A DNA stretch of 64,000 bases from Thermicanus aegyptius DSM 12793 (lineage in GTDB: Bacteria > Bacillota > Bacilli > Thermicanales > Thermicanaceae): positions 3,363,788-3,427,787 of the forward strand of contig NZ_KI783301.1 in the NCBI RefSeq assembly GCF_000510645.1, read 5' to 3'. Shown in pieces: positions 1-9,022 of this stretch. Numbering within the stretch: position 1 is the stretch's first letter; each line of letters starts with the position of its first letter. A model generated the notes under the pieces. The model was given only the letters and a program-made list of their open reading frames with translations. It did no database searches and was not told the origin of the DNA. The translations under genes were made by a program, and so were the position numbers.

Positions 1-133
1 TATGAATGCCTTGTACCTCGCTGGTGCTCGCCCCGACCACCAAAATCTCTTTTTGGGAGAGGGGCTTCTTGGCGAGGAGGGTTTCCAATGCTTCTTTCAG
101 ATCTCCTTTCAACTGCAGCAGATCGTAGGTCAC
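1..133 (-). CDS. ywlG: UPF0340/YwlG family protein, N-terminal part
   Basis: Only the first 44 codons are inside the window; the gene runs off the left edge. The start is a GTG with AAAGGAAG about 8 nt upstream. The visible peptide ends in a Val-Val-Gly-Ala-Ser-Thr-Ser-Glu-Val stretch, which matches the conserved N-terminal motif of the YwlG family (UPF0340, TIGR01440). The biochemical role of the family is not established. Its place directly downstream of rpiB repeats the rpiB-ywlG order of Bacillus subtilis, which supports the call. The fragment is too short to judge whether the rest of the protein is intact. Confidence 0.72.
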   Translation of the reverse strand, partial: MTYDLLQLKGDLKEALETLLAKKPLSQKEILVVGASTSEVQGIH

Positions 134-251
134 GCCAAAAACTTCCTTTCTCAAATCGGTTCAATTCATATGGAACCTTCCCCGATCCTCTTCCTTAGGG
201 GAGAAATCGTTCTCTCAGATCATCTTTCCATGAAATTGATCCCGGGATCCC

Positions 252-707
252 TCACTCTCCGCAGTATTTCTCCTCCATGGCCGCGATCTTATCTAGACGG
301 CGGGAATGCCTGCCTCCCGTAAATTCGGACGTAAGCCAGATTTTCGTGATTTCCCGGGCAATTTCAGGGCCGATAATTCGTCCTCCCATGGTGAGGACGT
401 TGGAATCATTATGCTCCCGAGTGACTTTGGCCGAGTAGAGGTCATGGACGAGAGCAGCCCGAATCCCTTTCACTTTATTGGCGGCGATGCTCATGCCGAT
501 CCCTGTCCCGCAGATCAGGATGCCCCGGTCAAATTCACCCGCCGCCACTTTCTCGGCCACAGGGAGGGCATAGTCGGGATAGTCGACCGATTCAAGCCCT
601 TGACAACCAAAATCCTCCACTTCCATGCCCAATTCTTCCACGATCATCTTTTTGATCAATTCTTTCAGCTCATACCCACCATGGTCGGCGGCAATGGCGA
701 TGCGCAT
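252..707 (-). CDS. rpiB: ribose-5-phosphate isomerase B
   Basis: Encodes 151 residues, the usual RpiB length. The enzyme interconverts ribose 5-phosphate and ribulose 5-phosphate in the cytosolic pentose phosphate pathway. The N-terminal Ile-Ala-Ala-Asp-His-Gly-Gly and the later Cys-Gly-Thr-Gly-Ile-Gly-Met-Ser motif, which carries the catalytic cysteine and the anion hole, are both present, as is the His-Asn-Asp-Ser-Asn-Val segment. The frame stays open upstream to 830, but the conserved family start is the ATG at 707. It sits 118 nt upstream of ywlG and close to ywlE, as in Bacillus, where this block is co-conserved. Nothing looks damaged. Confidence 0.93.
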   Translation of the reverse strand: MRIAIAADHGGYELKELIKKMIVEELGMEVEDFGCQGLESVDYPDYALPVAEKVAAGEFDRGILICGTGIGMSIAANKVKGIRAALVHDLYSAKVTREHNDSNVLTMGGRIIGPEIAREITKIWLTSEFTGGRHSRRLDKIAAMEEKYCGE

Positions 708-783
708 TCCTGATATCCCTCTTTTCTTTTCTGAAGTTTTGCCGCTTTGTCGCTTGTTCCCACAGATCTTCACGATCACCCCT

Positions 784-812
784 ATTATATCGTATCCACC
801 GGAAAGAAAAAG
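784..812 (-). promoter_or_regulatory. candidate sigma-A promoter of rpiB
   Basis: A perfect TATAAT (784-789, minus strand) lies about 77 nt upstream of the rpiB start. The -35 position with 17-nt spacing holds only a T-rich hexamer (CTTTTT), so the call rests mainly on the -10. Confidence 0.4.
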
Positions 813-858
813 ACCCCAGTGGCCATACAACCGGAGTCACTATGTTTGTAAGGGGTAG

Positions 859-894
859 CCAGGGACCCTTTGTTCAAAGGGTTCTCCTCCCTGG
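859..894. other. bulged hairpin between rpiB and the chemoreceptor gene
   Basis: CCAGGG at 859-864 pairs with CCCTGG at 889-894. Inside it ACCCTTTG (865-872) pairs with CAAAGGGT (875-882) across a 2-nt loop, leaving a 6-nt one-sided bulge (883-888). No U tract follows on either strand, so it is not a clear intrinsic terminator, although it could end transcription from the chemoreceptor gene. Confidence 0.45.
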
Positions 895-942
895 TCCCAA
901 CGACCCAGATGATGCCGGCGGGACGGAAAAAATGTTATTAGC

Positions 943-2259
943 CTAAAGCTTGAAAAAAGATAGTTTCTTCCTCAACTCTTCCGTTTTCCTTGTAAGCTGA
1001 TCGGCAAACTTTGCGATTTCTTCCATCGATGCGCTTTGCTCCTGGGTAACCGCAGCCACCTGTTTTCCGCCCTCCGTCATTTCTACAGACATGGCCGCCA
1101 GCTGTTCCGTTTCTTTTTTTATCCGATCCATGCCCTTAAATTCATCTTGAACGAGGAGAGCAATCTCATCCACCGAGGCTACGGCCGTATTAATCGAATC
1201 GGAAATCTTATTCAAGGATTCGGAGGTAGTTTCCGCTTTCTTCGATTCGTCCTTGGCCAGTTCAACTTGATCAGAGATCTTCTTCACCACGAGACGAACC
1301 TGTTCTTGCATCCTCTCAATCCGTTCATTAATCGACATCACCGCTTTGGCGCTTTGGTCCGCCAATTTCCGCACCTCTTCGGCAACAACCGCGAATCCCC
1401 TGCCGTTTTCTCCCGCACGGGCCGCCTCAATGGAAGCATTTAGAGCCAACAAATTGGTCTGTTCCGCGATCTCGCCGACCACTCTGGAGATCTGACCGAT
1501 TTCTGCCGCATGATTTTCCAGTTCTTGAACGGACCGGATCGCGTCTTCATTCTGCTCGCGCAGTTTATAGATCCCCTTCGTCAAGGATTTTGCCTCCTCC
1601 AGGGAATCCTTCAGCTCCTTGTCCATCTTGTGCGACAACTCCTTGGTCCGCTCCGCGTGTTGATTTACCCTTCGGGATGTATCGTAGAGAGACTGCAGCC
1701 CTTCCGAAGCCACTTTGAGTGCCCGTTCCCCCTGTTCCACCCCTCCTGCAATCCTCTCCACCGTAACCGCAATCGCTTCCGCATGGGAGGCCGCTTCACG
1801 CGTCGTCTCCTTAAGCTTCGCAACTCCCTGATCCGTATGTTCAAAATGGGCATAGATCTCTTCCATGATCTGCCTTAGTTCGCCAATCATCCTCTTAATG
1901 GCGGCTGCCAAGGCGCCCACCTCATCCCTTGATCGGCCCACTTGTACCTCGACCGTTAGGTCTCCCCCGGAGATTTTCTGCAACTGTTCTTCAAATTTCT
2001 TCAGGGGTTTGACCAAATAGATGGCCGCAATATATCCCAGAATCCCCATCCATAGGACGCCCAAGAGAAGAACAATTCCGGTGAAAAGAAGGGGCGGAAC
2101 TTGGGCAAAAAAGAGATCCTTTAAAACAAAAATACAAAAAAAGCTTGTCCCATATGTGATCATAGAGAGGATAATGATCCCAAAAACCAATTTCTTTTTT
2201 AGCCCGAAACGGATGGTCTCTACACCTTGTCGCCTGGTTCCTCCTGTTTTATTTCTCAC
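943..2259 (-). CDS. methyl-accepting chemotaxis protein without an external sensor domain
   Basis: A 438-residue chemoreceptor. Two hydrophobic segments near the N-terminus (roughly residues 22-47 and 56-82) are separated by only a few residues, so there is no periplasmic-type ligand-binding domain. They are followed by a HAMP linker (about 83-135) and a long coiled-coil signalling domain. The hairpin tip that contacts CheA/CheW is intact and canonical ([16 protein letters not shown]). A GTG start at 2259 is preferred over a TTG at 2268 because GGGAGGGG abuts the TTG but sits at normal distance from the GTG. Lacking an outer domain, it probably senses a membrane or cytoplasmic cue; the signal is unknown. 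It is an extra gene relative to the Bacillus order here. Confidence 0.9.
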   Translation of the reverse strand: MRNKTGGTRRQGVETIRFGLKKKLVFGIIILSMITYGTSFFCIFVLKDLFFAQVPPLLFTGIVLLLGVLWMGILGYIAAIYLVKPLKKFEEQLQKISGGDLTVEVQVGRSRDEVGALAAAIKRMIGELRQIMEEIYAHFEHTDQGVAKLKETTREAASHAEAIAVTVERIAGGVEQGERALKVASEGLQSLYDTSRRVNQHAERTKELSHKMDKELKDSLEEAKSLTKGIYKLREQNEDAIRSVQELENHAAEIGQISRVVGEIAEQTNLLALNASIEAARAGENGRGFAVVAEEVRKLADQSAKAVMSINERIERMQEQVRLVVKKISDQVELAKDESKKAETTSESLNKISDSINTAVASVDEIALLVQDEFKGMDRIKKETEQLAAMSVEMTEGGKQVAAVTQEQSASMEEIAKFADQLTRKTEELRKKLSFFKL

Positions 2260-2388
2260 CCTTAACAACCCCTCCCGAACTTTGACTTGTCTTTAGCGTG
2301 CATCGCTTCGCGGCCCACACTCCCTCTTCATCACGGCATTGTCCTGTTCCCATCGTACGAATTCGAGATTCTTAGACGAAATCCTGCC

Positions 2389-2850
2389 TCATTTTCTATT
2401 TTCCAACCATTTTTTTAATGCCTCTTCTATATCCTGCGCAGCCTTCCGATATTGCTCTACGTCGCCGCCAAAAGGGTCATCAATATCCAGAGGGGAATCC
2501 GGAGAGATCGAGCCATCCTGTGAGAGGGAGTGGGCATACTCCTTTAGCGTAAAAACTTTGTCGGTATATTGAGGGAAATGGTTCTGAAGGGATCGCTTGT
2601 GCCCAATCGTCATGGTAAGGATGAGATCCGCCCAGGACATGAGGGGTTCGTCGATCTGGCGAGCCGTATGGTTAAGCTCGATGCCCCTCTCTTCCATCAC
2701 TTGAATCGCATGAGGAGAGGCGGGACTTCCTTCGAATGCTAAGATTCCCGCGGATTTGACTTCCATTTCATCTCCAACCAGATGGCGGAGCAACGCTTCG
2801 GCCATCGGGCTTCGACAAGTGTTTCCGGTGCACACAAAAAGTACCTTCAT
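2389..2850 (-). CDS. ywlE: protein-arginine phosphatase of the low-molecular-weight phosphatase family
   Basis: A 153-residue enzyme with the P-loop Cys7-Thr-Gly-Asn-Thr11-Cys-Arg13-Ser at the N-terminus and an Asp-Asp-Pro motif near the C-terminus that supplies the general acid. In Bacillus YwlE, Thr11 in this loop distinguishes protein-arginine phosphatases from tyrosine phosphatases, which carry a bulky aliphatic residue there. That residue is Thr here, so the predicted role is removal of McsB-type arginine phosphates. The ATG at 2850 gives the family N-terminus Met-Lys-Val-Leu-Phe-Val-Cys. Its position between mntP and rpiB matches Bacillus subtilis. Confidence 0.92.
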   Translation of the reverse strand: MKVLFVCTGNTCRSPMAEALLRHLVGDEMEVKSAGILAFEGSPASPHAIQVMEERGIELNHTARQIDEPLMSWADLILTMTIGHKRSLQNHFPQYTDKVFTLKEYAHSLSQDGSISPDSPLDIDDPFGGDVEQYRKAAQDIEEALKKWLENRK

Positions 2851-2983
2851 GTCATTCAGGCTCAGGTTCCCTTCAACATTCCGGGAATGGTCGCCTATTA
2901 CTCCTTTCGGCTGCGCAGTTTTCCTGACCATAGGTTAAACGTTTCGGATCGATCCATCCGAAGGTTGTTCCAACCGAGAAAGT

Positions 2984-3547
2984 TTAGAACATCAGCTTTA
3001 TTCCCAAAAGAATCATGATAATTCCACCCATTCGCTCGCCGTATTCCCCCATCCAGCTGTTATTGCGGACCATCTGCCGGCCGAGGAAAATCCCTCCCAA
3101 TGGAAGAAGTCCTCCCCACAGCCCGAAGAAACCGAGCATGACCCAGGAATGGACGGAGAAAAGCCCCAGGGAGAGACCGATGGAAAGGGCGTCGAGACTC
3201 ACCCCCAATGCGAGAAGAAAGGTCCCTAGCCAGCCGGCAGGGAGGAGGGGAAGACGGCTCTCCGTTTTAAGCCAAGAGGAAAAGAACATTTGAGCGCCGA
3301 TGAAGATTAAAACGGCTCCCCCCGCTGCGTGGGCAACACCCCCGATGACACGGGAAAGGAGATTGCCGATCCCCATTCCAATAAGAGGCATCAAAACATG
3401 GAGCAAGCCGATGAGAAAGCCGATACGTAGGAATTGACGCACTTTTACTCCCGTCATGCCGATTCCCACACCCAGGGAAAAAGCATCCATCCCTACAGCC
3501 AAAGCTAACATATTGATCGTCACCAGTTTCCCCAATAAGATCTCCAT
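2984..3547 (-). CDS. mntP: manganese efflux pump MntP
   Basis: A very hydrophobic 187-residue protein with about six membrane segments and two internally related Asp-Ala-Phe-Ser / Asp-Ala-Leu-Ser motifs, the acidic membrane signature of the MntP (DUF204) family that exports Mn(II). The ATG at 3547 is chosen over a GTG two codons upstream because AGGAGG lies 6-7 nt before the ATG. The 5' region (3548-3723) is where a manganese riboswitch might be expected. I looked for the yybP-ykoY core and did not find it. The gene corresponds in position to ywlD of Bacillus subtilis. Confidence 0.9.
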   Translation of the reverse strand: MEILLGKLVTINMLALAVGMDAFSLGVGIGMTGVKVRQFLRIGFLIGLLHVLMPLIGMGIGNLLSRVIGGVAHAAGGAVLIFIGAQMFFSSWLKTESRLPLLPAGWLGTFLLALGVSLDALSIGLSLGLFSVHSWVMLGFFGLWGGLLPLGGIFLGRQMVRNNSWMGEYGERMGGIIMILLGIKLMF

Positions 3548-3723
3548 CGTCACCCTCCTGCCGGTTCTCTTACAAACCTATGCAGGGGATGTCCATCTCA
3601 TGCCGTGTATGTTCCAAAAAGATTGAAACGCCACTTGCCTAAAGCCGGCGGGACGCTGGGGAAGAGCCACGCTTTCGGGTGATCTGCCGCACGAATCCAA
3701 GAGATTCCCGTGGGCCCCACCCA

Positions 3724-4797
3724 TTAGGGAAGAATCCTCCCGGCCGCTTTACTCAGGCGGTTCATGATGGCGGCTCCGATTCCACCCTTAGGAAAGCTCT
3801 CCCCGATGATTTCATCCACATCTAAAGGATCAAAAGATCGTAAAGTATCATAAAGGTGTTGGGCAATTCCATCCAGATTCCCTCTTTCCCCCAGGGAGAG
3901 AATGACCCAATGATTCCCAGGTTCCCCGGGCAAATGTTCTTCAAAATAGGGAACATCCTCGTCCGTGGTTAAGATGCCTACCCTCTTTCCATCGCGGATC
4001 AGCTCTGCCGCCTGCGCCGCCATTTTCCATCTACGGCGGGAGGGATTGAGATCGGCAACCAAGGTGAGAGGAGCGCGGGGCGCGTAGTGGGGATATTTTA
4101 ACCCCGGTGCTTTTGGGGGAGCGTTGCTTTGATTTAAGGCAGGGTCTACGACAACCTCTCCTATAACCTCCTCCAGGGATTCTTTGGTTATCCCCCCGGG
4201 TCGTAAAATCTGGGGAGGAGAGAGGGTAATGTCTAAAACCGTTGATTCCAAGCCGATCCCCGTCTCTCCTCCGTCAATGATACCTGCGATCCTTCCCTCT
4301 AAATCGGCAAGGACATGGGCTGCCTTGGTGGGACTGGGCTTCCCGGATCGATTGGCGCTGGGAGCGGCGAGAGGCCGTCCCACTTCCCGCAGGAGGGCTA
4401 ACGCGACAGGATGATTCGGGATCCGTACCGCTACGGTGGAAAGTCCTGCGGTCGCCAAGGAAGAAGCCCTGCCGTTATTCGGGAGAATAAGGGTGAGGGG
4501 ACCTGGGGAAAACCGGCGAAAGAGTTCCTCAGCCAGCGGGGGAAGGTGGGTAACTACTTCCTTTACCTGCCCCGGATCATAAAAGTGAAGGATGAGGGGG
4601 TTATCGGAGGGCCTCCCTTTCGCCGCATAGATCTTCGCCACGGCCTGGTCTGAATAGGCATCCGCCCCCAATCCGTAGACGGTTTCCGTAGGGAAAGCCA
4701 CCACTTCCCCTTGACGGAGGAGTTTGGCCGCTTCGATCAGGAAGGGGTGGGATGGACGAACCTCATCGGGGGGGAGGAGCCATTGTTTGGTTTCCAT
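3724..4797 (-). CDS. ywlC: L-threonylcarbamoyladenylate synthase (Sua5/YwlC)
   Basis: A 357-residue Sua5-type enzyme that makes threonylcarbamoyl-AMP from threonine, bicarbonate and ATP for the t6A modification of ANN-decoding tRNAs. The N-terminal YrdC domain (about residues 15-205) carries the Pro-Thr-Glu-Thr-Val-Tyr-Gly-Leu-Gly motif, the Lys-Gly-Arg-Pro substrate motif and the Ala-Pro-Ser-Ala-Asn segment. A C-terminal Sua5 domain follows a linker. The ATG at 4797 has AAGGAG 10 nt upstream; the open frame further upstream is not needed. Together with mntP, ywlE and rpiB it forms the conserved ywl block. Confidence 0.94.
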   Translation of the reverse strand: METKQWLLPPDEVRPSHPFLIEAAKLLRQGEVVAFPTETVYGLGADAYSDQAVAKIYAAKGRPSDNPLILHFYDPGQVKEVVTHLPPLAEELFRRFSPGPLTLILPNNGRASSLATAGLSTVAVRIPNHPVALALLREVGRPLAAPSANRSGKPSPTKAAHVLADLEGRIAGIIDGGETGIGLESTVLDITLSPPQILRPGGITKESLEEVIGEVVVDPALNQSNAPPKAPGLKYPHYAPRAPLTLVADLNPSRRRWKMAAQAAELIRDGKRVGILTTDEDVPYFEEHLPGEPGNHWVILSLGERGNLDGIAQHLYDTLRSFDPLDVDEIIGESFPKGGIGAAIMNRLSKAAGRILP

Positions 4798-4873
4798 CTT
4801 CTGTCGCTCCTTATGCTTATACTGGTTCCCTATCTCCCATTCTATTCCTGGCCGGGAAGAATTCAACCCTCCC

Positions 4874-6172
4874 CTACACTTTTAAAACCCGGAATAAGGA
4901 GTGGGCTTTTTTTACTTCCTCCATCCCGCCGATGGTTTGAATCGCCTGATTTACCTGTTTCTTTGAGGCGTGGTGGGTGACGATCAAGATTTCCGCTTCC
5001 TGGGTCTCTTGGTTCGGGTATTGGGCGATTTGGGCGATGCTTACTTCCGACTGGGAGAGGATATTGGTGATCTTGGCCAGCACCCCGGCCTGGTCCTTTA
5101 CCGTAAATCGAAAATAGAAGCGGGTGAAAATCTGATCTTCCTCCTTCATCTTCTTCTTGTGGTAAGGGAACACTTGCTCTCTCCCGTTCACTCCCAGCTT
5201 CATGTTTTTCACCACAGCCACCAGATCGGCTACAACGGCGGTGGCGGTAGGCAGTTCACCCGCCCCTTTCCCATAAAACATAGTCTCCCCGACAGCCTCT
5301 CCGTAGACATAGACGGCATTATAGGAATCGCTGACGCTGGCCAAAGGATGGCTCTTCGGTACCAAGGTAGGCTGGACGCTTACTTCGGTCAGCTCCTCCT
5401 CCCGCTCGGCAACCCCAAGGAGTTTAATCACATAGCCCAAGGCGTCGGCGTAGTTGATGTCCGTTTTCTCCACATGGGTAATTCCCTCTACCGCCACATC
5501 CTCCAGGTGGATCCCCACATGAAATCCTAAAGTGGCCAAAATGGCCATTTTGCGGGCGGCATCATACCCCTCCACATCATTGGTGGGGTCCGCCTCCGCA
5601 TAGCCTAATGCCTTCGCTTCAGAGAGGGCTTCTTCATAGGATATTCCCTCTTCTGTCATCTTGCTTAAAATATAATTGGTGGTTCCATTTACGATCCCCA
5701 TGATCTTCGTAATCCGGTCGGCCGTAAAACTCTCCACCAGTGTGCGAATGATGGGAATCCCACCGGCGACGCTCGCCTCGTAGAAGAGATCACAGTTCTT
5801 CTCTGCCGCCAATTTCAAAAGCTCCGCCCCGTATAAGGCCATCAGGTCTTTATTCGCCGTTACCACATGCTTTCCTTTCTTTAGGGCTTTTTCGATATAA
5901 GTCCGAGTCGGTTCGATGCCTCCAATCACTTCCACAATCACATGGATGCTCTCATCTTCCAAAAGCTCTTCGGGGTCTGCCGTCAAGAGATGAGGTGGAA
6001 CATAGATGGAACGTTCTTTCTCCGGATGCTTCACCAAAATTCGGGCAATCTCCAATCTCATTCCCGTTTGGGCCATGAGCTCTGCTTCATGGGCCCGAAG
6101 AAGGCGGACAACCCCTGTACCAACCGTTCCCAGTCCCATCAGACCGATTTTTACCTTTTCTCCCTTGGTCAT
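4874..6172 (-). CDS. hom: homoserine dehydrogenase with C-terminal ACT domain
   Basis: A 432-residue cytosolic enzyme reducing aspartate semialdehyde to homoserine, the branch point to threonine and methionine. The NAD(P)-binding Gly-Leu-Gly-Thr-Val-Gly-Thr-Gly motif is at about residues 13-20. The catalytic domain includes Tyr-Glu-Ala-Ser-Val-Ala-Gly-Gly-Ile-Pro and the Gly-Tyr-Ala-Glu-Ala-Asp-Pro-Thr-Asp-Val signature. An ACT domain from about residue 350, beginning near Phe-Tyr-Phe-Arg-Phe-Thr-Val, predicts threonine feedback. thrC and thrB are not adjacent, unlike in many Bacillales. A good promoter lies directly upstream. Confidence 0.95.
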   Translation of the reverse strand: MTKGEKVKIGLMGLGTVGTGVVRLLRAHEAELMAQTGMRLEIARILVKHPEKERSIYVPPHLLTADPEELLEDESIHVIVEVIGGIEPTRTYIEKALKKGKHVVTANKDLMALYGAELLKLAAEKNCDLFYEASVAGGIPIIRTLVESFTADRITKIMGIVNGTTNYILSKMTEEGISYEEALSEAKALGYAEADPTNDVEGYDAARKMAILATLGFHVGIHLEDVAVEGITHVEKTDINYADALGYVIKLLGVAEREEELTEVSVQPTLVPKSHPLASVSDSYNAVYVYGEAVGETMFYGKGAGELPTATAVVADLVAVVKNMKLGVNGREQVFPYHKKKMKEEDQIFTRFYFRFTVKDQAGVLAKITNILSQSEVSIAQIAQYPNQETQEAEILIVTHHASKKQVNQAIQTIGGMEEVKKAHSLFRVLKV

Positions 6173-6222
6173 GCTCCCACTCCCATCTATTCATAATGAA
6201 CAACTGTATTTTTATAGAGGAC

Positions 6223-6252
6223 ATTATATCTTATCTCTTCCTCATACTGCAA
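6223..6252 (-). promoter_or_regulatory. sigma-A promoter of hom
   Basis: TTGCAG (6247-6252) and TATAAT (6223-6228) on the minus strand with an 18-nt spacer, about 50 nt upstream of the hom start. Confidence 0.7.
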
Positions 6253-6265
6253 TAGGAGCGGGATG

Positions 6266-6291
6266 AAAAAACCCCCGTTCATGGGGGGCTG
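6266..6291 (-). terminator. intrinsic terminator after spoIIR
   Basis: On the minus strand a CCCCC/GGGGG stem with a short ATGAAC-type loop is followed directly by six T residues. It lies just past the spoIIR stop and separates that gene from hom. Confidence 0.8.
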
Positions 6292-6298
6292 CATGATC

Positions 6299-6910
6299 CT
6301 ATGAAAAGAGCCAATCCAATAATTTCGAAATCCATTCCCAGAAAAAGGAGGCGTATACCACGCGGGGCTTCTCTTCCCCTTTCCCACCGGCCTCCCTATT
6401 CCCTTCGGCGGCCTTTGCCTTTTGCTCCAATTTTTCTGTGGTTACGTCTACAAAGCATAGGGGAGGAAAGAGGACACACCACCAATTCTGCCCTTCCCCT
6501 TTTCCCAGGGTAATCCGAAGGGCTTCATAGGTCCCTGCCGGGTATACATGTCCCCCATACACCTTGGATGGAAAGGGGACTTTCCCGAGGAAGACATCAA
6601 AGGAATACGAAAAGCCATAGCGATCTAGGGTATCCTGCACCGCTCCCTCAATCTCGGGGAGGTGACGGCGAATCGTTTCCTTGGCCTGGTTAAAGTTCTC
6701 CACCGCAAGGGTTTCTGCCATGCCGTTTACTTTATCAATCACCGCATCCCGCACTTTTCTCTTGATCCATTGATCGATCGGATCATCGCTGTTCGCCAGA
6801 ATGCGAAGGCGAATCGACTGTTTAGGGATCACCGCCTGGGCGTCTAATTGTTCTTCCCAGCTTAGGATGAGCACCACGAAGGATGCAAAAAGATAAAGCC
6901 ATTTTTTCAC
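6299..6910 (-). CDS. spoIIR: stage II sporulation protein R
   Basis: A 203-residue secreted signalling protein. An N-terminal Lys-Lys pair and hydrophobic run (about residues 4-18) form a signal sequence. The conserved Arg-Leu-Arg-Ile-Leu-Ala-Asn-Ser-Asp follows, then a Lys-Val-Pro-Phe-Pro segment and the Tyr-Pro-Ala-Gly-Thr-Tyr-Glu-Ala-Leu-Arg and Trp-Trp-Cys-Val-Leu-Phe-Pro-Pro-Leu-Cys motifs typical of SpoIIR. In Bacillus the forespore makes SpoIIR under sigma-F to trigger SpoIIGA processing of pro-sigma-E in the mother cell. It is the clearest evidence that the organism makes endospores. The C-terminal 40 residues are charged and less conserved. Confidence 0.93.
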   Translation of the reverse strand: MKKWLYLFASFVVLILSWEEQLDAQAVIPKQSIRLRILANSDDPIDQWIKRKVRDAVIDKVNGMAETLAVENFNQAKETIRRHLPEIEGAVQDTLDRYGFSYSFDVFLGKVPFPSKVYGGHVYPAGTYEALRITLGKGEGQNWWCVLFPPLCFVDVTTEKLEQKAKAAEGNREAGGKGEEKPRVVYASFFWEWISKLLDWLFS

Positions 6911-6984
6911 CCGAACCCTCTCCTCTCCTGGCTACAGTATGCCCGGAACGGAGAGAGGTTAAACCGATCATTCTATTCAATTCC

Positions 6985-7857
6985 CTATATACGATAAGCG
7001 ATTACGATCCGGTCGATCCCTTGAAAGTCTTTGATAAGCTCTACGCTCTTTATTCCAGGAATCTCTTGAAGCAGGCGAACGGTCTCTTTTCCTTCATGAA
7101 TGCCCACTTCAAAGAAGGCAACTCCCTCCGGGAGAAGCAAATCCGGGAGTTGTCTGAAGATGTCCCGGTAAAACAAGAGTCCGTCTTCGCCCCCATCCAA
7201 CGCGATACGGGGTTCGTAATCCCTCACCTCCTTTTGCAAGGAAGGAATCTCCCGGGTGGGAATGTAAGGAGGATTGGATAACAGAAGAGGGAATGGGGGA
7301 AATCCCTTCCCTGAAATCTCCCGCATATCGGCCAACACCGGATGATAGCGTTCCGCAACCCCTAATCGCTCGGCGTTTTTCCGGGATACCTCCAACGCTT
7401 TTTCGGATCGATCCACTCCCCACCCTTCCCAACGGGGCCGTTCCCGAAGGAGGGTGAGGGAAATGGCGCCGCTCCCTACTCCCAAATCGATCAGGCGGAG
7501 CGGTTCGTTCACCTTCCCGGTCTCTTCGCTCCAACGAAGGGCCGCCTCTACCAATAACTCGGTTTCGGGCCTCGGGATGAGTACATCGGGAGTGACGAGG
7601 AAAGTATATTTATAAAAGGGCGCTTCTCCCAGGATATATTGAAGAGGCTCTCCTCTCTTCCTTCTCTCCAGAAGGGGAGCCACCCGCCCCCATTCCACAT
7701 TCGGATTTGGATCGGAAAGGGCGAGTAAGAAACGGGTTTTGTCCCAACCAAAGGCATGGGAGAGCAGCAATTCCGCCGTTTTCTCCGCCCCTTCCACTTG
7801 GTTTTCCCTTAGGTTTCGGAGAATTTCCTCGTAGGCTTTCCTTGCGGTCATCCCCAT
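6985..7857 (-). CDS. prmC: peptide chain release factor N5-glutamine methyltransferase
   Basis: A 290-residue SAM-dependent methyltransferase that methylates the glutamine of the GGQ motif in release factors. It has the SAM-binding Asp-Leu-Gly-Val-Gly-Ser-Gly-Ala motif (about residues 124-131) and the catalytic Asn-Pro-Pro-Tyr (about 190-193) characteristic of glutamine-N5 methyltransferases. Its substrate gene prfA lies immediately upstream with 5 nt between prfA stop and prmC start, so the two are translated as a pair. The start is ATG 7857 or the in-frame ATG two codons later; the ribosome site AAGGTGG overlaps the end of prfA. Confidence 0.95.
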   Translation of the reverse strand: MGMTARKAYEEILRNLRENQVEGAEKTAELLLSHAFGWDKTRFLLALSDPNPNVEWGRVAPLLERRKRGEPLQYILGEAPFYKYTFLVTPDVLIPRPETELLVEAALRWSEETGKVNEPLRLIDLGVGSGAISLTLLRERPRWEGWGVDRSEKALEVSRKNAERLGVAERYHPVLADMREISGKGFPPFPLLLSNPPYIPTREIPSLQKEVRDYEPRIALDGGEDGLLFYRDIFRQLPDLLLPEGVAFFEVGIHEGKETVRLLQEIPGIKSVELIKDFQGIDRIVIAYRI

Positions 7858-7862
7858 GGGAC

Positions 7863-8930
7863 TTATTCCACCTTCTGCAGTTCGGCGGTCTGATAATGGA
7901 GCGTTAAAGCATCAATGATCTCATCCAAATCCCCGTCCATCACCTGGTCGAGGCGGTGGAGGGTAAGCCCGATCCGATGATCCGTAACCCGGTTCTGGGG
8001 AAAATTATAGGTGCGGATCCGTTCACTTCGATCACCGGTTCCCACCGCCTGTTTTCTGGTTTTCGCATATTCCGCGTCGGCTTCTTCCCGGTATTTTTCA
8101 TAAAGGCGGGCCCGGAGCACCTTCATCGCCTTCTCTTTATTCTTATGTTGGGATTTTTCATCCTGGCAGGAGACCACAATTCCGGTGGGAAGATGTGTAA
8201 TCCGAACCGCGGATTGGGTGGTGTTTACCGATTGTCCTCCCGGTCCACTGGAGCAGAAGATATCGACACGGATATCCTTTTCTTGAATCTCCACCTCAAC
8301 TTCTTCCGCTTCCGGAAGAACGGCTACAGTGGCCGTAGAGGTGTGAATCCGCCCTCCCGACTCCGTTTCCGGGACCCGTTGTACCCGATGGGCGCCGTTC
8401 TCAAACTTGAGACGACTGTACGCCCCTTTTCCTGTGATCGAAAAGACGATTTCTTTAATTCCACCCAAGTCCGTATAGTTGGCGTCGATCACCTCAATCT
8501 TCCACCGTTTCCGCTCTGCGTAGCGGGTATAAAGACGAAAAAGATTGGCCGCGAAGAGGGAAGCTTCTTCCCCCCCTGCCGCTCCACGGATCTCCACGAT
8601 GACATTCTTTGCATCATTGGGATCCTTCGGCAAGAGAAGCCGACGAAGTTCCCCTTCCAATTTCTCCTTTTCGCCACTTAATTCTTCGATCTCTCCTTTT
8701 ACCATTTCCATCATTTCTTCATCGAGATGCTCTCTCAGCATTTCTTTGGCATCTTGGAGCTGGCGTACGACTTCTTTATATTGGCGGTACGTATTTACCG
8801 TATCTTCTAGGTCAGACTGTTCCTTAGATAATTCGGCTAATTTCTTCGGATCTCCCAGGATCTCCGGTTGGGTCAACATTTGGCTGATCCCTTCGTAGCG
8901 GGCGACAACTGCTTCTAGCCGATCAAACAC
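7863..8930 (-). CDS. prfA: peptide chain release factor 1
   Basis: A 355-residue class I release factor that reads UAA and UAG and triggers peptidyl-tRNA hydrolysis on the ribosome. The Gly-Gly-Gln motif sits in Gly-Pro-Gly-Gly-Gln-Ser-Val-Asn (about residues 230-237). The codon-recognition loop reads Pro-Glu-Thr in Arg-Val-Pro-Glu-Thr-Glu-Ser-Gly, the variant seen in Bacillus. Length and architecture are normal. It is the first gene of a prfA-prmC unit driven by the strong promoter upstream. In Bacillus subtilis the same pair lies between spoIIR and the tdk-rpmE-rho region; no tdk is present here. Confidence 0.97.
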   Translation of the reverse strand: MFDRLEAVVARYEGISQMLTQPEILGDPKKLAELSKEQSDLEDTVNTYRQYKEVVRQLQDAKEMLREHLDEEMMEMVKGEIEELSGEKEKLEGELRRLLLPKDPNDAKNVIVEIRGAAGGEEASLFAANLFRLYTRYAERKRWKIEVIDANYTDLGGIKEIVFSITGKGAYSRLKFENGAHRVQRVPETESGGRIHTSTATVAVLPEAEEVEVEIQEKDIRVDIFCSSGPGGQSVNTTQSAVRITHLPTGIVVSCQDEKSQHKNKEKAMKVLRARLYEKYREEADAEYAKTRKQAVGTGDRSERIRTYNFPQNRVTDHRIGLTLHRLDQVMDGDLDEIIDALTLHYQTAELQKVE

Positions 8931-8979
8931 GCGGATCCCCCCATCTTTGTTAGAAAAAGTATCTACCTATAACTGTGTA

Positions 8980-9008
8980 ATTATATAGCATCTTAATGTT
9001 GTTTTCAA
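8980..9008 (-). promoter_or_regulatory. sigma-A promoter of prfA-prmC
   Basis: TTGAAA (9003-9008) and a perfect TATAAT (8980-8985) on the minus strand with exactly 17 nt between them, about 50 nt upstream of prfA. Confidence 0.8.
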
Positions 9009-9022
9009 TCCCGTATGTAAAG

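Noticed and set aside
913-3660. GCCGGCGGGACG occurs near 913 and again near 3645
   Set aside because: A 12-mer repeated twice in 64 kb is expected by chance many times, and the flanks do not match.
3548-3723. Possible manganese (yybP-ykoY) or other riboswitch upstream of mntP
   Set aside because: The region is G+C rich and can fold, but the conserved cores of yybP-ykoY, c-di-GMP, cobalamin, TPP and T-box elements were not found on either strand.
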